Shown piece after piece: positions 8,347 through 16,912 of a stretch of DNA of 64,000 nt. Both the position numbers and the translations under genes were made by a program. Origin of the DNA: Curtobacterium caseinilyticum (GTDB lineage: Bacteria > Actinomycetota > Actinomycetes > Actinomycetales > Microbacteriaceae); assembly GCF_030363035.1 (NCBI RefSeq), contig NZ_JAUCMN010000004.1:1-64000 (forward strand), read 5' to 3'. A model generated the notes under the pieces. That model did not search any database, was not told the origin of the DNA, and saw only the letters and a list, made by a program, of their open reading frames with translations. Each line of letters starts with the position of its first letter. The stretch's first letter is position 1.

Positions 8347-10035
8347 ATGTCAGTACTCAACCGTTCACGGCGGCTCGCCATCGCAGCCGCGGCCATCGTC
8401 ACCACCGCCGGGCTCGCCCTGACCGGCTGCAGCTCGAGCGGGACCGCGGCGTCGTCCGACTCCGCGAGCACCCTCGTCGCCTACACCGGACAGTCCGGCG
8501 ACTACCAGATCAACTTCAACCCGTGGTCGCCGTCGAACATCGGTGGCATCGGGACCATCTACGAGGGCCTGTTCTTCGTCACGAACGTCAACACGGCGGA
8601 CCCGAAGCCGCTCCTCGGCACGAGCTACGAGTGGAACGCCGACGGCACGCAGCTCACCATCGAGCTCCGTGACGACGTGCAGTGGAGCGACGGCAAGCCC
8701 TTCACGTCGAAGGACGTCGTGTTCACCCTCGACATGCTCAAGGAGAACAAGTCGCTCAACTCCATCGGGTACACCGGCACCGCGAAGGCGGAGGGCGACG
8801 CGAAGGTCGTCGTCTCGTTCGACGAGCCGTCGTTCGTGCTCGGCCCGAACCTGCTCGGCAAGACCTGGATCGTGCCCGAGCACCTGTGGAAGGACGTCGA
8901 CCCCGCCACCGACGTGATGCGCGAGCCCGTCGGCACCGGCCCGTACACGCTCGGCAACTTCAAGGCCCAGGCGTTCACCCTCACGGCGAACAAGGACTAC
9001 TGGGGTGGCGCGCCGGCCGTGAAGACGGTCCGCTACCTGTCGCTCTCCGGCAACACCGCCGGCGCCGACGCGCTCAAGCAGGGCTCGATCGACTGGCAGA
9101 CCGGCCCCGTCCCGAACATGGACGACATCAAGGGCAACTACCCGGGCTACGACGGGATCACCATCGGGCAGAACCAGATGGCCCTCATCACCTGCGCGAA
9201 CACCGACCTCGGGTGCTCCGGACCGCAGACCGACCCCGCCGTCCGCCACGCCGTCGCCGACGCGATCAACCGCAAGCAGCTCAACTCGCTGGCGTTCTCG
9301 AACACCGCGAGCGACATCTCCCCGACCTTCGCGCTGACCACCACGCAGAAGGACATGATCTCGAAGGACGTGTCGCCGGCCGTGATGCCGGACGACGCCG
9401 ACACCGACGCGGCCGCCTCGACGCTCGAGGGCGCCGGGTGGAAGAAGGGCTCCGACGGCATCTACGCCAAGGACGGGCAGAAGCTGTCGCTGACCGTCGA
9501 GGTCGTCACCGGCTGGACCGACTACATCACCGCCATCGACACGATGACCCAGCAGCTCAAGGCCGCCGGCATCGAGCTCAAGGCGCAGCAGTCGTCGTGG
9601 AACGAGTGGACCGACAAGAAGACCAAGGGCCAGTTCCAGCTCGCGATCGACTCGCTCGGCCAGGGCCCGACCGCGAACCCGTACTACCTGTACAACAACA
9701 ACCTCGCCACGTCGAACACCGCGAAGGTCGGTGAGGCCGCCGCGACGAACCTGTCCCGCTACAGCAACCCCGACGTCGACGCAGCGCTCGCGAAGCTCAA
9801 GGCGATCAACCCCGAGGACACGGCGGCCACCCAGCCCGAACTCGACGCGATCCAGCAGCACCTCGTCGAGGACATGCCGTACATCCCGATCCTCACCGGC
9901 GGCACGACGAGCGAGGTGCACACCGCCAAGTTCACCGGCTGGCCGACCCAGGACGACCTGTACGCGTTCCCGGCGATCTGGGCCAGCCCGGACAACGCCG
10001 AGGTGTTCAAGGCCCTGAAGCCCGTCAAGGGCTGA
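8347..10035 (+). CDS. ABC importer solute-binding lipoprotein (SBP_bac_5 family)
   Basis: A 562-aa family 5 solute-binding protein, the class used for oligopeptides and, in several bacteria, for plant oligosaccharides. The signal peptide ends in the lipobox LALTGC with C28 as lipidated residue, followed by a Ser/Ala-rich tether. The mature domain opens with a typical family segment (FNPWSPSNIGGIGTIYEGLF) and contains WSDGKPFTSKDVVFTL. It is the first gene of a six-gene run that also encodes two permeases, two ATPases and an alpha-galactosidase. The setting with beta-mannosidase and alpha-galactosidases makes a galactomannan-type oligosaccharide the favoured ligand. A peptide ligand cannot be ruled out from sequence alone. 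Confidence 0.92.
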   Translation: MSVLNRSRRLAIAAAAIVTTAGLALTGCSSSGTAASSDSASTLVAYTGQSGDYQINFNPWSPSNIGGIGTIYEGLFFVTNVNTADPKPLLGTSYEWNADGTQLTIELRDDVQWSDGKPFTSKDVVFTLDMLKENKSLNSIGYTGTAKAEGDAKVVVSFDEPSFVLGPNLLGKTWIVPEHLWKDVDPATDVMREPVGTGPYTLGNFKAQAFTLTANKDYWGGAPAVKTVRYLSLSGNTAGADALKQGSIDWQTGPVPNMDDIKGNYPGYDGITIGQNQMALITCANTDLGCSGPQTDPAVRHAVADAINRKQLNSLAFSNTASDISPTFALTTTQKDMISKDVSPAVMPDDADTDAAASTLEGAGWKKGSDGIYAKDGQKLSLTVEVVTGWTDYITAIDTMTQQLKAAGIELKAQQSSWNEWTDKKTKGQFQLAIDSLGQGPTANPYYLYNNNLATSNTAKVGEAAATNLSRYSNPDVDAALAKLKAINPEDTAATQPELDAIQQHLVEDMPYIPILTGGTTSEVHTAKFTGWPTQDDLYAFPAIWASPDNAEVFKALKPVKG

Positions 10036-10063
10036 CGGCGAACCGCGACCGAGGAGCACTCGT

Positions 10064-11053
10064 ATGCAGTACTTCCTGCGCAAGATCGGCTTCTACGTCG
10101 TCGCTCTCTGGGCGGCGCTGACGCTGAACTTCATCATCCCCAGGCTCCTGCCCGGGAACCCGGTGGACATCCTGCTCGCCAAGCTCCAGCAGCGCGGCGG
10201 GCAGGTGACCCCGGAGACCAGGGAGGCGTACCAGCTGCTCCTCGGTGGCGACTCCTCGCAGCCGCTCATCGCGCAGTACGGGCAGTACCTCGGCAACGTG
10301 TTCCGCGGTGACCTCGGGGTGTCGGTGAGCTACTTCCCGGCACCCGTCACCGAGGTCATCGGAAGCTCGCTGCCCTGGACCATCGCCCTGGTCGGGATCG
10401 CCACGGTCCTGGCCGCCGTGATCGGCGTCGCCCTCGGCGCCTTCGTCGGGTGGAAGCCCGGCACCTGGCTCGACTCGTTCGTGCCGGCCACCACGCTGCT
10501 GGCCGCGGTGCCGTACTTCTGGCTCGCGCTCATCCTGGTGTACTGCTTCGCCACCGGACTCCACCTGTTCCCGGCCCAGGGCGGCTACGACGTCGTCCTC
10601 GACCCCGGGTTCAACGGCCCGTTCCTCATGTCGGCGCTCGAGTACGGCGTGCTGCCGGCGGCGACGATCGTGCTCGCCTCGCTCGGCGGATGGCTGCTCG
10701 GCATGCGCAACATGATGGTGTCGACGCTGTCCGAGGACTACATCACCACGGCGCTCGCGAAGGGCCTGCCGCCGGGCAAGGTGCTCCGCAACTACGCCGC
10801 CCGCAACGCCGTGCTGCCGTCCGTGGCCGGGTTCGCGATCTCGCTCGGGTTCATCGTCTCCGGGTCGGTCGTCACCGAGCAGGTGTTCTCGTACCCGGGC
10901 ATCGGGTCGAAGCTCCTGTCCGCCGTCACGAACAACGACTACGCGCTCATGCAGGGCATCTTCCTGTTCATCACCCTCGCCGTGCTCGGCGCGAACCTCG
11001 TCGTCGACCTGCTGTACGGGCTCATCGACCCGCGCACCCGGGCCCGGAGCTAG
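10064..11053 (+). CDS. ABC importer permease 1 (DppB-like)
   Basis: A 329-aa inner-membrane permease of the oligopeptide/oligosaccharide family. It starts with the characteristic N-terminal helix (LRKIGFYVVALWAALTLNF), followed by a large extracytoplasmic loop and five more helices. The cytoplasmic coupling loop lies around KGLPPGKVLRNYAARNAVLP. GAGGAG lies upstream of ATG 10064. It sits 28 bases after the binding-protein gene and 12 bases before the second permease, and should form the heterodimeric channel with it. Confidence 0.93.
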   Translation: MQYFLRKIGFYVVALWAALTLNFIIPRLLPGNPVDILLAKLQQRGGQVTPETREAYQLLLGGDSSQPLIAQYGQYLGNVFRGDLGVSVSYFPAPVTEVIGSSLPWTIALVGIATVLAAVIGVALGAFVGWKPGTWLDSFVPATTLLAAVPYFWLALILVYCFATGLHLFPAQGGYDVVLDPGFNGPFLMSALEYGVLPAATIVLASLGGWLLGMRNMMVSTLSEDYITTALAKGLPPGKVLRNYAARNAVLPSVAGFAISLGFIVSGSVVTEQVFSYPGIGSKLLSAVTNNDYALMQGIFLFITLAVLGANLVVDLLYGLIDPRTRARS

Positions 11054-11065
11054 GAGGACACGACC

Positions 11066-12130
11066 GTGACCAACATCCAAGAGGACACCGAACCCACCGT
11101 CGGCGCGCTCGCCGGGGAGACCGACGGCGCCTCCACCCACAGCATCGCGACGGCCCGCTCCGCTCGCCGGACCGGTGGTCTGCGCCGGTTCCTGCCGACC
11201 ATGACCCCGTGGCTCGTCACCGGCATCGTGCTCATCCTCGGCGTCACCGCGTTCGGGCTGCTCGGCCCGTTCCTGGTCGGCGACCCGAACGCGATCCGCG
11301 ACTCCGGGATGCAGGCGCCGAGCGGGGAGAACCTGCTCGGCACCACCCAGACCGGCCAGGACGTCCTCGCGCAGCTGGCGTTCGCGACCCGTGGCAGCCT
11401 GCAGATCGGGCTCATCGTCGGGGTGCTCGCGACGGTGCTGTCGGCCTTCTTCGGCATCCTCGGCGCGTACCTCGGCGGCGTCATGGACGAGGCGTTCTCG
11501 CTGTTCTCGAACGTCTTCCTCGTGATCCCCGGCCTGCCGCTCGTCATCGTCATCTCGGGCCTCGTCCCGCAGGAGGCACGCGGGCTCTGGACGATCGCGA
11601 TCGTCCTGGCGATCACGTCGTGGGCCGGGTCCGCTCGGGTGCTCCGCGCGCAGACGATGTCGATCCGCAACCGGGACTACGTGTCCGCCGCCCGGGTCGC
11701 CGGCGAGCGACCGTGGCGGGTCATCGCGGTGGAGATCCTGCCGAACCTGCTGCCGGTGCTCGCCTCGCAGTTCGTGTTCGCGGTGATCGCCGCGATCCTC
11801 GGCGAGGCCGGCCTGTCCTTCCTGGGCCTCGGGGCGTCGAACTCGTCGACGCTCGGCACGATGCTCTTCTACGCGCAGAACGGCTTCGCGCTCGCGCAGG
11901 GCGCCTGGTGGTGGTTCGTGCCGCCGGGGCTGCTCATCGCGCTGCTCGGCATGGGCCTGTCCCTCGTCAACTTCTCGATCGACGAGGTCATCAACCCGCG
12001 ACTCGCGAACGTGCGCGCCCAGCGACGACGTGAGCGGCAGGCGCGGCGCACGGCTCGCCGCTCGTCCGGCCCTGGAGGCGCGGCTCACTCCACGCAGACC
12101 GCCACCGACCGGAAGGGGGTCACCCGATGA
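11066..12130 (+). CDS. ABC importer permease 2 (DppC-like)
   Basis: A 354-aa permease, the usual partner of the DppB-like protein. The first ~45 residues are a hydrophilic N-terminal tail, then six membrane helices. The coupling loop reads RVAGERPWRVIAVEILPN. The GTG at 11066 follows AGGAGGAC. The C-terminus is an unusually long Arg-rich and Ser/Gly-rich tail. The stop overlaps the ATG of the first ATPase gene (ATGA), so the two are co-translated. Confidence 0.92.
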   Translation: MTNIQEDTEPTVGALAGETDGASTHSIATARSARRTGGLRRFLPTMTPWLVTGIVLILGVTAFGLLGPFLVGDPNAIRDSGMQAPSGENLLGTTQTGQDVLAQLAFATRGSLQIGLIVGVLATVLSAFFGILGAYLGGVMDEAFSLFSNVFLVIPGLPLVIVISGLVPQEARGLWTIAIVLAITSWAGSARVLRAQTMSIRNRDYVSAARVAGERPWRVIAVEILPNLLPVLASQFVFAVIAAILGEAGLSFLGLGASNSSTLGTMLFYAQNGFALAQGAWWWFVPPGLLIALLGMGLSLVNFSIDEVINPRLANVRAQRRRERQARRTARRSSGPGGAAHSTQTATDRKGVTR

Positions 12131-12984
12131 CCCGGGACGCCGTCCTCACCATCGACCACCTCGACGTCGTCTACGAGACCGAGCGCCCGGTGCACGCCGT
12201 CAAGGACGTCTCGCTCACGCTCGCACCGGGGGAGATCCTCGGGCTCGCGGGGGAGTCCGGCTGCGGCAAGACGACGCTCGCCTACGCCATCACCCGGCTG
12301 CACAAGCCGCCGGCGAAGGTCGCGTCCGGCAGCATCACCTTCCACGACCGGGACGGCAGCGACGTCGACCTGCTCGGACTGAGCGACGAACGACTCCGCG
12401 CGGTCCGCTGGTCGAAGCTGTCCATGGTGTTCCAGGGGGCGATGAACGCACTCAACCCGGTCACCACGATCCGGGCGCAGCTCGACGACGCGCTCGTCGA
12501 GCACCGGAAGGGCATGCCGAAGAAGGAGCGGCGGGCGATCGCCGAGGACGCCCTGCGTCGCGTCGGCGTCGACCCGGCACGCATCACCGCCTACCCGCAC
12601 GAGCTGTCCGGCGGCATGCGGCAGCGCGTCATGATCGCGATGGCGATGCTGCTCGAGCCGCAGGTGATGATCATGGACGAGCCGACCACCGCGCTCGACG
12701 TGGTCGTGCAGCGGGAGATCCTGCGCGAGATCGTCCGGCTGCGGGACGAGCTCGGTTTCGCGGTCGTGTTCATCACGCACGACCTGCCCCTGCTGCTCGA
12801 GATCAGCGACCGGATCGCGATCATGCTCCGCGGGGAGGTCGTGGAGTGCGACACCGCCGCGCGCATCCAGCACGAGCCGCAGCACCCCTACACGCAGCGC
12901 CTGCTGCGCTCGTTCCCGAGCCTGTCCGGCGCCCGCGGCGACTTCATCCGCACGGGCACCGGCTTCGAGGAGGTCGCATCGTGA
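12127..12984 (+). CDS. ABC importer ATPase 1 (DppD-like)
   Basis: A 285-aa cytoplasmic ATPase. Walker A is GESGCGKTT near residue 41, the signature is LSGGMRQRV, Walker B is VMIMDEPT, and the switch histidine is in FITHDLPLL. The C-terminal extension (HEPQHPYTQRLLRSFPS) is the oligopeptide/dipeptide family tail that marks this class. It pairs with the next gene to energise the two permeases. ATGA overlap upstream and GTGA overlap downstream show tight coupling. Confidence 0.94.
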   Translation: MTRDAVLTIDHLDVVYETERPVHAVKDVSLTLAPGEILGLAGESGCGKTTLAYAITRLHKPPAKVASGSITFHDRDGSDVDLLGLSDERLRAVRWSKLSMVFQGAMNALNPVTTIRAQLDDALVEHRKGMPKKERRAIAEDALRRVGVDPARITAYPHELSGGMRQRVMIAMAMLLEPQVMIMDEPTTALDVVVQREILREIVRLRDELGFAVVFITHDLPLLLEISDRIAIMLRGEVVECDTAARIQHEPQHPYTQRLLRSFPSLSGARGDFIRTGTGFEEVAS

Positions 12985-13874
12985 CCAGCGTCACCGTCAC
13001 CAACCTGACCAAGGACTTCCACGTCCGCAAGGGCCTGCGCCGGAACACGCTCCGGGCCGTCGACGACGTGTCCTTCGAACTGCTGCCCGGTCGGACCGTC
13101 GCACTCGTGGGGGAGTCCGGCTCGGGCAAGTCCACGATCGCGCGGATGCTCGCCAAGCTCGAGTCCGTGACGAGCGGCTCGATCGACGTCCGGCTCGAGG
13201 ACGGCACGCCCGTCGTCGGCAGCATGTACCGCCGGCACGTGCAGATGGTGTTCCAGGACCCGTTCGCGTCGCTCAACCCGTTCCACTCGATCGAGCACCA
13301 CATCGCGCGGCCGCTGCAGCTGCACCACCGGACCCGCGGGGCCGAGGAGACCCGGGAGCGCGTCCGCGAACTGCTCGACCGGGTGAACCTCGACGAGGAC
13401 TTCGCCGAGCGCCGTCCGCACGAGCTGTCCGGCGGGCAGCGGCAGCGCGTCGCGATCGCCCGCGCGCTGGCACCCGGCGCGCAGGTGCTCGTGGCCGACG
13501 AGCCGGTGTCGATGCTCGACGTGTCGATCCGGCTCAGCGTGCTCAACCTGATGGGCCGGTTGCAGCGCGAGGACCACCTCGCCGTGCTCTACATCACGCA
13601 CGACCTGGCGACCGCGCGGCACTTCTCCGACGAGATCCTCGTGCTCTACCGCGGCCGCGTGGTGGAGCGTGGGCCGTCGGACGCCGTCATCCTCGACCCG
13701 CACCACGACTACACGCGGCTGCTCGCCGACGCGGCGCCGGATCCGGAGCGGGTCGACCGACGCGTCACCGCGGGGCCGGTCGTCGACCGGTCGGCGATCG
13801 ACAACACCACGTGCTACGACCACGGCCTCGGCGCCTGGGTGGACGCGCCCGCCGCTCCGGTGGGGGCGCGGTGA
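12981..13874 (+). CDS. ABC importer ATPase 2 (DppF-like)
   Basis: A 297-aa ATPase with Walker A GESGSGKST, the signature LSGGQRQRVAIARAL and Walker B VLVADEP. The GTG at 12981 was chosen because it overlaps the previous stop as GTGA and places the first beta strand (SVTVTNLTKDFHV) at the N-terminus. The longer open frame upstream is the shadow of ATPase 1. Its own stop overlaps the GTG of the second alpha-galactosidase, so import and first-step hydrolysis are encoded as one coupled unit. Confidence 0.94.
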   Translation: MTSVTVTNLTKDFHVRKGLRRNTLRAVDDVSFELLPGRTVALVGESGSGKSTIARMLAKLESVTSGSIDVRLEDGTPVVGSMYRRHVQMVFQDPFASLNPFHSIEHHIARPLQLHHRTRGAEETRERVRELLDRVNLDEDFAERRPHELSGGQRQRVAIARALAPGAQVLVADEPVSMLDVSIRLSVLNLMGRLQREDHLAVLYITHDLATARHFSDEILVLYRGRVVERGPSDAVILDPHHDYTRLLADAAPDPERVDRRVTAGPVVDRSAIDNTTCYDHGLGAWVDAPAAPVGAR

Positions 13875-16072
13875 CCGACGAGGTGGTCGGTGGCCCGGAA
13901 CGTCCGGCATCGGTCGACTGGGCGACGTCCTCGTTCGCCGCGCGCTTCCGGACTGCGCCGGACAGCCCGGTGGCGCTCGTGTCGTTCGTCCGGACGGGGG
14001 ACCCCCTCGCCGACGGCGAGCCAGACCCACAGCCGCTCGCCGACGGTCCGCCGGACCCGCAGCCGCTCGTCGAGCTGACGACCATCGGGCACGGGCGCTT
14101 CCCGGGCGGGTACCGGCACGTGGACACCACGATCGGTGCCCGGCTGCGGTACGTCTGCCACGACACGGAGCCGCACCCGGGCGGCTCGCCGACCGACGTG
14201 ACGGGCGACGGCGACCCTGCCGCAGCGGTGGACGGGACCGACCTGTGGTTCCGGATCGTCCAGGAGGACGCGACCACGGGCCTCCGGACCGTCTCGGTCT
14301 TCCGCGCGCGGGACGGGGTTGCGGCGTTCCAGACCTGGACCGTGGTGTCCGCGACCGCCGGCCGGCACGTCCTCGACGCGGTGTCGTCGTTCACGACCGG
14401 GGCCTTCAGCGTCGACTCCGGGGCCGATGTCGACGACATGACGCTCCTGCACGCGGACAACGACTGGGCAGCCGAGAGCCGCTGGCGGACCGACCCGCTG
14501 CGCGAGATCGGCCTCGCCCGCATCGACCGCGACGCGCAGCACCACCCGCCGCGAAGCCGCGCCGTCGTGCAGAACCGCGGATCGTGGTCCACCGGCGAGG
14601 CACTGCCGATCGGGGTGCTCAGCACGCCCGGGTACGCGCTCGTCTGGCAAGTTGAGCACGACGGGCCGTGGCTGTACGAGCTCGGCGAGACGCGGCGCCA
14701 CGCGTACCTGTTGTGCAGCGGACCCACCGACCAGGAACACCAGTGGACCGCGGTCGTCACGCCCGACGCGCCCGTCACCTCGGTGCCGGTGTCGGTCGGC
14801 ATCGCCCGGTCGGTTGACGATGCGTTCGGTGTGCTCACGGCGCAGCGGCGCGCTCGCCGGGTCCTCCGACCGGTGGACCAGGACCTGCCGCTCGTCTTCA
14901 ACGACTACATGAACACGCTCATGGGCGACCCGACCACGGCGAAGCTGCTGCCGCTGATCGACGCCGCGGCGGACACCGGCGCCGACGTCTTCTGCATCGA
15001 CGCCGGCTGGTACGCCGAGGGGCACTGGTGGGACACGGTCGGCGAGTGGGAGCCCGCGGCCTCGCGGTTCCCGGGCGGCCTCGAGCTCGTGCTCGACCAC
15101 ATCCGTGCTCGGGGCATGCAGCCCGGGCTGTGGCTCGAACCCGAGGTCATCGGGATCCACTCACCGCTCGCGTCGACCCTGCCCGACGACGCCTTCGTGC
15201 AGCACCACGGCGTGCGCGTCGCGGAGCACGGGCGACACCTGCTCGACCTGCGCTCTCCAGCCGCGCGGGAGCACCTCGACGCGGTCGCCGACCGACTGTT
15301 CGGGACGCTCGGGGTGACGTTCTGCAAGATGGACTGCAACACCATGACCGGGCCGTTCCCGGGCATGCTCGAGCACCAGCGGGCACTGCTCGCATGGCTC
15401 GACGGCGTGCAGGCGCGCTTCCCGCGGCTGCTCGTCGAGAACTGTGCCTCTGGAGCCATGCGCGCGGACGCGGCGATGCTGTCCCGGCTGCACCTGCAGT
15501 CCACGTCCGACCAGCAGGACCCGGTGCTGTCGGCGACGATCGCCGCCGCGGCGCCTGCGGCCATGCTGCCCGAGCAGGCCGGGAACTGGGCGTACCCGGC
15601 GCCGTCGATGTCGCCGGACCTGTTCGCGCTGTCGCTCGTCAACGGGGTGCTCGGACGGATGTACCTGTCCGGCCACCTGAACGAGATGTCCGCCGAGCAG
15701 CGTGCCGTCGTCGACGCCGCGGTCGCCGCGCACCGCGAGGTGCTCGGCATCGTGGGGTCCGCGGTGCCGGTCTGGCCGCTCGGACTGCCCGCATGGGAGG
15801 ACCCGTGGGTCTCGCTCGGGCTCGCCGTGCCGGGCGGCGACCTGTACCTGACGGTGTGGTCGCTGCCGGGCGGGCCCGCGTCGGTGTCGATCCCGCTGCC
15901 CGCGCGCACCGGGCAGCCGGTGTCGGTGACGCCGCTCTTCCCGACCGACCTCGGCTCGTGGGAGGTCTCGTGGGAGCCGAGCGTCGGGGTGCTGCACGTC
16001 GGGGACGGCGGCACCACCCCGACGGCCAGGGTGTTCCGTGTCCGGACCGAGGGGGCGGACACGGAGCGTTGA
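13871..16072 (+). CDS. GH36 alpha-galactosidase, second type
   Basis: A 733-aa GH36 protein, distinct from the one at 3450. The catalytic barrel has FCIDAGWYAEG and GLWLEPEVIG, with nucleophile D488 in CKMDCNTMTG and acid/base D547 in STSDQQDPV. The first ~60 residues carry a short internal repeat (DPQPLADGPPDPQPL) unlike the family and probably a flexible insertion. GTG 13871 overlaps the ATPase stop (GTGA), making it the last gene of the importer operon. Two GH36 enzymes in one locus suggest different linkage or chain-length preference, for example terminal against internal galactose on mannan oligosaccharides; that is inference. Confidence 0.9.
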   Translation: MTDEVVGGPERPASVDWATSSFAARFRTAPDSPVALVSFVRTGDPLADGEPDPQPLADGPPDPQPLVELTTIGHGRFPGGYRHVDTTIGARLRYVCHDTEPHPGGSPTDVTGDGDPAAAVDGTDLWFRIVQEDATTGLRTVSVFRARDGVAAFQTWTVVSATAGRHVLDAVSSFTTGAFSVDSGADVDDMTLLHADNDWAAESRWRTDPLREIGLARIDRDAQHHPPRSRAVVQNRGSWSTGEALPIGVLSTPGYALVWQVEHDGPWLYELGETRRHAYLLCSGPTDQEHQWTAVVTPDAPVTSVPVSVGIARSVDDAFGVLTAQRRARRVLRPVDQDLPLVFNDYMNTLMGDPTTAKLLPLIDAAADTGADVFCIDAGWYAEGHWWDTVGEWEPAASRFPGGLELVLDHIRARGMQPGLWLEPEVIGIHSPLASTLPDDAFVQHHGVRVAEHGRHLLDLRSPAAREHLDAVADRLFGTLGVTFCKMDCNTMTGPFPGMLEHQRALLAWLDGVQARFPRLLVENCASGAMRADAAMLSRLHLQSTSDQQDPVLSATIAAAAPAAMLPEQAGNWAYPAPSMSPDLFALSLVNGVLGRMYLSGHLNEMSAEQRAVVDAAVAAHREVLGIVGSAVPVWPLGLPAWEDPWVSLGLAVPGGDLYLTVWSLPGGPASVSIPLPARTGQPVSVTPLFPTDLGSWEVSWEPSVGVLHVGDGGTTPTARVFRVRTEGADTER

Positions 16073-16109
16073 GGGGACGCGCGTCGGATGGCAGCCGGCG
16101 CGGGTCGAC

Positions 16110-16151
16110 GGACGGGAGGCGCGGTGCGGGCAGGCACCGGGCCTCCCATCC
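16110..16151. repeat. Dispersed 42-bp palindrome, copy A
   Basis: Left arm GGACGGGAGGCGCGGTGC (16110-16127), centre GGGCAG, right arm 16134-16151 with 16 of 18 positions paired. It lies 38 bases after the alpha-galactosidase stop and before the convergent response-regulator gene. It is one of four copies in the window that share the 18-6-18 architecture, and it may act as a terminator. Confidence 0.8.
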
Positions 16152-16288
16152 GGCCGGGCGCGAGCGTCCGTGGTGTCGGTCCGGTGCGGTCCATCCCCGC
16201 CCGGCACGACTTCCAGCAGACGAGCGGTCGCAAGCCGCTGGTCGGCGGCTTCGCGGGGGAGCAGCTCGAGCCGGAGCAGCGCCTGTGG

Positions 16289-16912
16289 TCAGAGCAGGCC
16301 GAGCTCCATCGCGCGGGTGACCGCTCGGGTGCGGTCGTTCACGCCGAGCTTCTCGAACACGTGCCCGAGGTGCGTCTTGACGGTCGTCTCGCTCAGGAAC
16401 AGCGCACGCCCGATCGCGGGGTTCGACCCGCCCTGCGCGACGAGCTGCAGGACCTCGAGCTCGCGCGGGGACAGCGTCGGGCCGGCAGGGGCCTTCGCGG
16501 CGGCCCGGCGGACGAGGGCCGCGGCAGCCGAGGGCGCGAGGGCGGTCTCCCCGCGGGCAGTAGCACGGAGGCCTGCGAGGATCTCCGACTTCGGGGCCGC
16601 CTTGAGCAGGTAGCCGGACGCCCCCGCCTCGATCGCGGCGAGGATCTGGTCGTCGGACTCGTACGTGGTGAGGATGAGCACCCGGATGCCGGGCTCGCGC
16701 GCCAGGATGCGCGTTGTCGCCTCGTCGCCGTCGATGCCCGGCATGCGCAGGTCCATGAGCACGACGTCGGGCCGCTCGGCGAGGACGGTCGCCACCGCGC
16801 CTTCGCCGTCGCTCGCCTGCCCGACCACCTCCACGTCGTCGGCGTCCTGCAGCAGCGCGACGATGCCCGCGCGGACGATCGGGTGGTCGTCCGCGACCAC
16901 GACCCGGATCAC
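16289..16912 (-). CDS. NarL/LuxR-type response regulator
   Basis: A 207-aa DNA-binding response regulator. The receiver domain has acidic residues D8 and D9, phosphoacceptor D54 in VLMDLRMPG, and a conserved lysine in LLKAAPKSEI. The C-terminal LuxR helix-turn-helix begins at LSPRELEVLQLVAQG and contains NPAIGRALFLSETTVKTHL. It is cotranscribed with the kinase (stop of kinase and start of regulator overlap as ATGA) and, further upstream on the same strand, with an ABC-2 exporter. The likely target is the palindrome at 19905 in front of the exporter genes. Confidence 0.96.
   Translation of the reverse strand: MIRVVVADDHPIVRAGIVALLQDADDVEVVGQASDGEGAVATVLAERPDVVLMDLRMPGIDGDEATTRILAREPGIRVLILTTYESDDQILAAIEAGASGYLLKAAPKSEILAGLRATARGETALAPSAAAALVRRAAAKAPAGPTLSPRELEVLQLVAQGGSNPAIGRALFLSETTVKTHLGHVFEKLGVNDRTRAVTRAMELGLL

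Noticed and set aside
10025..12088. A 687-aa minus-strand frame opposite the permease genes
   Set aside because: Asp/Glu/Arg-rich low-complexity shadow; the permeases are well supported.
12075..12100. A GGAGGCGCGG string resembling the dispersed palindrome
   Set aside because: It lies inside the permease gene, has no matching right arm, and is explained by codon use.
14010..14066. A short internal repeat near the start of the second GH36 gene as a possible tandem repeat locus
   Set aside because: Only two imperfect units within coding sequence; better described as a repeat in the protein's N-terminal linker.
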